DNA from: Methanosphaera stadtmanae
GTDB lineage: Archaea; Methanobacteriota; Methanobacteria; Methanobacteriales; Methanobacteriaceae
Reading direction: 5' to 3'
Assembly: GCA_015062825.1 (NCBI GenBank)
Contig: SUTR01000022.1
Span: 1 to 38,799, forward strand
DNA: 38,799 bases
Shown: positions 35,749 to 38,799 of the stretch, piece by piece
Layout: every line of letters begins with the position of its first letter
Position numbering within the stretch: the stretch's first letter is position 1
Position numbers and translations under genes: made by a program
Notes under the pieces: generated by a model
The model's input: only the letters and a program-made list of their open reading frames with translations
The model's database searches: none
Told to the model about the DNA's origin: nothing

Positions 35749-37560
35749 ATGTCTGTAAGCGATAGAATAATGGGACTTACAAAGTATATGATTACTTTAC
35801 CCAAATCAAAAATAACAATGTTTCTAATATTCGTTGTTAGCTTCCTAACCGGAGCTATAGCCGGATGTTTGGAACCGGGACTGACACTTGAAAGTGTAGT
35901 GTACACGTTCCTTAGTGGAGGAGCAACGACATTCTTCCTATTAGGACTTACAACCATAGGAGCAGGAGCACTTATTCATACAGCTGTCAATTCATTGAAT
36001 AAAAGACACATGAAACAGAAACAAGCATTGTTTGTAGCATTTCTTGGAATGTTTATAATATGTATCTTATTTTTAATCGGAACGGGACTTACATTACTAT
36101 TAAATCAGGATTATAAATTAAATACATTATTACTTGGAATATTATTTGCATTTGCCCTTGAAACATTAGTAATATGGAGTACTTCAAATATACGTTTTAT
36201 GGAAGGAGCATTAATAGGAGCTATACATCCAATACTTACATTGAGTATGATGGTGCTTATTAATTATCTTACCCAAACAACAACGGGAATAAATTCCGTA
36301 ATATCATTATATCTAAAGGCAATAATAGGAGCATTAGTACTTGCAATAGCAGTATACTCCTTTGTATCAATAGTTGAATCACCTATTAAAAATAATCTAG
36401 GAGTAGGTGGATTGGAACTTTTAAGCCTATTTATAGGACATATAACCGAGGGTTCCAATGCAATGGAGGAAGTATTTAGTAATATGGGTGAATCCGTAGA
36501 TACGATAGTTTCATTCATAAGCTTCAAAGACAAAAATGACAAGATTAAACTAAACTACATATCACCATGTGTACATCCAGGACCTGTCGGTAGCATTGGT
36601 GGTGGAAACCTTCCAACAATAATGGCACAGCAATTACATGATCCATCAATCATTGCCCATGGAGCGGCAACACATGACCTGAATCCAGTAGCGTCAAAGG
36701 AAATAATAAAAATAACGGAAGCAGTGGAAAACGAATTGCCAAACTTAACCTATGGCAATACTGCCAGTGAATTTATAAGAGTGCAATCAGAAGAAGCAAA
36801 GATAGGAGCACAATTCTTTAATGATGGAGCAGTCATACTAAGTACATTTGCACCAAATCCTGCAGATGACATAGATTATGGTGTTGGACTGTCAATGATT
36901 TATCAGACAAAATACAAGACAGGAGCAAAGAATGTAGTGCTTGTTGATTGTCATAATTGTCTTAAGGGAAATGAAGAAAGATTGATGCCGGGACATAATC
37001 GTGTAAAACAAATAGAAGAGACAATTGACAAACTGGAAGTGCTAGAACAATATCCAATCCGAATGGGATGGGCATATGATCCAATAGATGATATTGAAAT
37101 TAAGGATGGTATCGGTGAAAGTGGTGTTAAAATCATGATTACCGAGGTAAACGGTCAGCATATGCTATATGTAGTGTTTGATGGAAATAATATGCTTCAG
37201 GGATATAGGGAAGAAATATTTGAAGCAGTACATGATGAATATCCACAGATTGATATGATAGAGGTTATGACTACAGATACCCATATGGTAAACACCATCT
37301 CCGGTGGAGGATTGACAGTAGGAACAAAACATGGAGAACTTTTAATACAGCATGTATTGAATCTGATTCATGATGCAATAGAGGACATGGAAGAAGTAAG
37401 TGTTGCATCAGCTACGGCACGAGTAAACATTAAGACGTTTGGACCAAACAATTCAACAGAACTTGTTACAACAATAAGTTCCATCGTATCAGTAAGTAAG
37501 CTACTTGCACCACTCATATTCATATTTGCAATAATCATCACGATTTGGTGGGTATTCTAA
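35749..37560 (+). CDS. DUF2070-family archaeal membrane protein
   Basis: A 603-residue protein with seven or so N-terminal hydrophobic helices up to about residue 210, a large soluble domain and a final membrane helix (LLAPLIFIFAIIITIWWVF). The soluble part has the characteristic stretch SPCVHPGPVGSIGGGNLPT, then HGAATHDLNPV and VDCHNC; the many His, Asp and Cys suggest a metal site. This is the DUF2070 family of archaea, of unknown function. It stands alone, and a T-run follows its stop. Confidence 0.8.
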   Translation: MSVSDRIMGLTKYMITLPKSKITMFLIFVVSFLTGAIAGCLEPGLTLESVVYTFLSGGATTFFLLGLTTIGAGALIHTAVNSLNKRHMKQKQALFVAFLGMFIICILFLIGTGLTLLLNQDYKLNTLLLGILFAFALETLVIWSTSNIRFMEGALIGAIHPILTLSMMVLINYLTQTTTGINSVISLYLKAIIGALVLAIAVYSFVSIVESPIKNNLGVGGLELLSLFIGHITEGSNAMEEVFSNMGESVDTIVSFISFKDKNDKIKLNYISPCVHPGPVGSIGGGNLPTIMAQQLHDPSIIAHGAATHDLNPVASKEIIKITEAVENELPNLTYGNTASEFIRVQSEEAKIGAQFFNDGAVILSTFAPNPADDIDYGVGLSMIYQTKYKTGAKNVVLVDCHNCLKGNEERLMPGHNRVKQIEETIDKLEVLEQYPIRMGWAYDPIDDIEIKDGIGESGVKIMITEVNGQHMLYVVFDGNNMLQGYREEIFEAVHDEYPQIDMIEVMTTDTHMVNTISGGGLTVGTKHGELLIQHVLNLIHDAIEDMEEVSVASATARVNIKTFGPNNSTELVTTISSIVSVSKLLAPLIFIFAIIITIWWVF

Positions 37561-37832
37561 AGCCCACTACAAAACCTTTTTTTTATTAAAAAGCAGAAAT
37601 TTAAAAGATTCATCCCCCCAATATCCTAAAAAATAATTTAATGTATTATTTTTATGAAAATAAGATTAAATAGGAATTTTTAATCAAATCTGGATTAATT
37701 TCGAAAAATCATTATAAAAGAATTAAATCTAATACAAATCTATATATCCTAATAATGATATAACATTATAAAAATAAAATATATTATAACTTTTTAAAAA
37801 TAATATATTACCAATAAAATAGGTGATTTAAA

Positions 37833-38405
37833 ATGGTTAAAACATTAGAAAATTTATCCAAAGCATTTGTAGGAGAAAGTCAAGCAAGAAACAGATATAC
37901 AATGTATTCAAAAATAGCAAAAAAAGAAGGATATGAAAAAATAGCAGAAATATTCCTTTTAACAGCAGACAATGAATTCCAACATGCAAAAGTATTATTT
38001 AAAATGATTCAAGAATTAAAAGAAGACAAAGACTGCATAGACATACCAACAAGTGTAGCATTTACCTATGGTACAACAGCAGAAAACTTACTTGCAGCTG
38101 CTGAAGGAGAAAATGATGAAGCAACATCAATGTATCCTGAATTTGCAGATGTAGCAGAAGAAGAAGGATATCCTGCAATTGCTGCAAGATTAAGAAATAT
38201 TGGATTAGTAGAAGCACATCACGAAGCAAGATACAGAAAATTATTAGCAATGGTAGAAGGTAAAACATTCTTTGAAAGAGACGAAGAAGTTACATGGGTA
38301 TGCAGAAAATGTGGATATGTATACAAAGGAGAAAAACCACCTGAAGTATGTCCTATCTGTGAACATCCATCAAGCTACTTTGAATTATGTGTTGATGACT
38401 TCTAG
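37833..38405 (+). CDS. Rubrerythrin
   Basis: A 190-residue protein with an N-terminal ferritin-like diiron domain (FVGESQARNRYTMYSKIAKK, NEFQHAK, EVAEEE-type repeats as DVAEEEGY, GLVEAHHEARY) and a C-terminal rubredoxin domain (CRKCGYVYKGEKPPEVCPIC). It reduces hydrogen peroxide in anaerobes. AGGTGATTTAAA lies ahead of the ATG. A superoxide reductase gene follows 80 bases downstream, so the two form an oxygen-defence pair. Confidence 0.93.
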   Translation: MVKTLENLSKAFVGESQARNRYTMYSKIAKKEGYEKIAEIFLLTADNEFQHAKVLFKMIQELKEDKDCIDIPTSVAFTYGTTAENLLAAAEGENDEATSMYPEFADVAEEEGYPAIAARLRNIGLVEAHHEARYRKLLAMVEGKTFFERDEEVTWVCRKCGYVYKGEKPPEVCPICEHPSSYFELCVDDF

Positions 38406-38485
38406 AATTGATACATAATTAACACCTAAACTCCCCCATTAGATTAAGAAGATTAAAAATAAATAAGAAAATGGAGAAAAATACT

Positions 38486-38799
38486 ATGAGTTTTGATTAT
38501 ACAAACATAATTAGATGCAAAGGTAGTGGAAATGTATTAGAATTAATTTATCCAGGACCAGATGTAGATGTTGAAGAATTAAATGTAATTGAAGCAAGAG
38601 ACGAAGGAGAAGGCGAAGTTAAACATAAACCTGTAGTTACAAGAGTAGATGATGCATATCTTGTAAAAGTAGGAGAAGCAGAACATCCTATGGATGAAGA
38701 CCACTTTATTGCAATGATTGAAATCATAGCAGATGGTCAAATACATAAACAATACCTAAAACCTGGAGACAAACCAGAAGCAACATTTAAAATCCCAGA
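38486..38799 (+). CDS. Superoxide reductase (desulfoferrodoxin), truncated at window end
   Basis: The first 104 codons of a gene that runs out of the window. From about residue 60 it shows the SOR core: VGEAEHPMDEDHFIAMIEI with the His ligands of the centre II iron, then HKQYLKPGDKPEATF. The N-terminal part has only one Cys (RCKGSG), so the four-Cys desulforedoxin-type centre is missing or altered, although an N-terminal beta domain is still present. ATG 38486 has GGAG about 11 bases ahead. It reduces superoxide, and the peroxide made can be used by rubrerythrin. Confidence 0.8.
   Translation, partial: MSFDYTNIIRCKGSGNVLELIYPGPDVDVEELNVIEARDEGEGEVKHKPVVTRVDDAYLVKVGEAEHPMDEDHFIAMIEIIADGQIHKQYLKPGDKPEATFKIP

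Overview
The window looks like the chromosome of a very AT-rich, pseudomurein-walled methanogen of the order Methanobacteriales, most likely Methanosphaera or a close relative. The signs are the strong A/T bias, archaeal promoter and ribosome-binding patterns (GGAGG, GGTG), large secreted adhesin-like proteins built from beta-helix repeats plus Ig-like repeats with the KINGKT.KD..GKVIYAK signature, and archaeal families such as DUF2070. No tRNA, rRNA or CRISPR array was seen. The genus is an inference.

Layout. 1-1163 has no sure gene but holds a promoter, a candidate structured RNA and a terminator-like hairpin. 1164-4511 carries a cytX-like hydroxymethylpyrimidine permease and a CPC-type heavy-metal ATPase with a palindromic operator candidate. 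4.6-19.7 kb is an accessory island. It contains three or more broken 3' ends of adhesin genes, two copies of a two-gene PIN-nuclease module (one with a nonsense codon), an operon of a proteasome-like Ntn hydrolase with a RelE-type toxin-antitoxin pair, a HEPN/MNT pair with a broken HEPN gene, a duplicated 50-residue protein gene, an intact adhesin gene (10846-13584), an IS630 remnant, an IS605-type element with intact tnpB and omega-RNA, and two shrunken relatives of that element that keep the RNA-coding right end. 19.8-22.9 kb encodes a secreted papain-like protease with beta-helix and Ig-like regions.

From 23 kb on the genes are mostly intact and housekeeping-like: a UspA protein, a CbiK cobalt chelatase, a barnase/barstar pair, thiM-thiE (thiazole salvage, which together with cytX suggests thiamine precursor salvage), three membrane proteins in one family cluster, an AbrB-like/coiled-coil pair, a secreted Ig-repeat zinc deacylase, a fumarase beta subunit, a DUF2070 protein, rubrerythrin and the start of a superoxide reductase. 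The last two form an oxygen-defence pair.

Most interesting points: (1) three homologous IS605 right ends whose stems show compensatory changes, so two orphan omega-RNA-like loci sit beside one complete TnpB; (2) a proteasome-beta-like Ntn hydrolase translated in one operon with an antitoxin and RelE toxin, flanked by 170-bp direct repeats; (3) a duplicated PIN-nuclease plus helical-partner module; (4) an archaeal barnase/barstar pair with all catalytic residues; (5) silent 3' cassettes of an adhesin gene. All calls come from reading the sequence; no database search was run.
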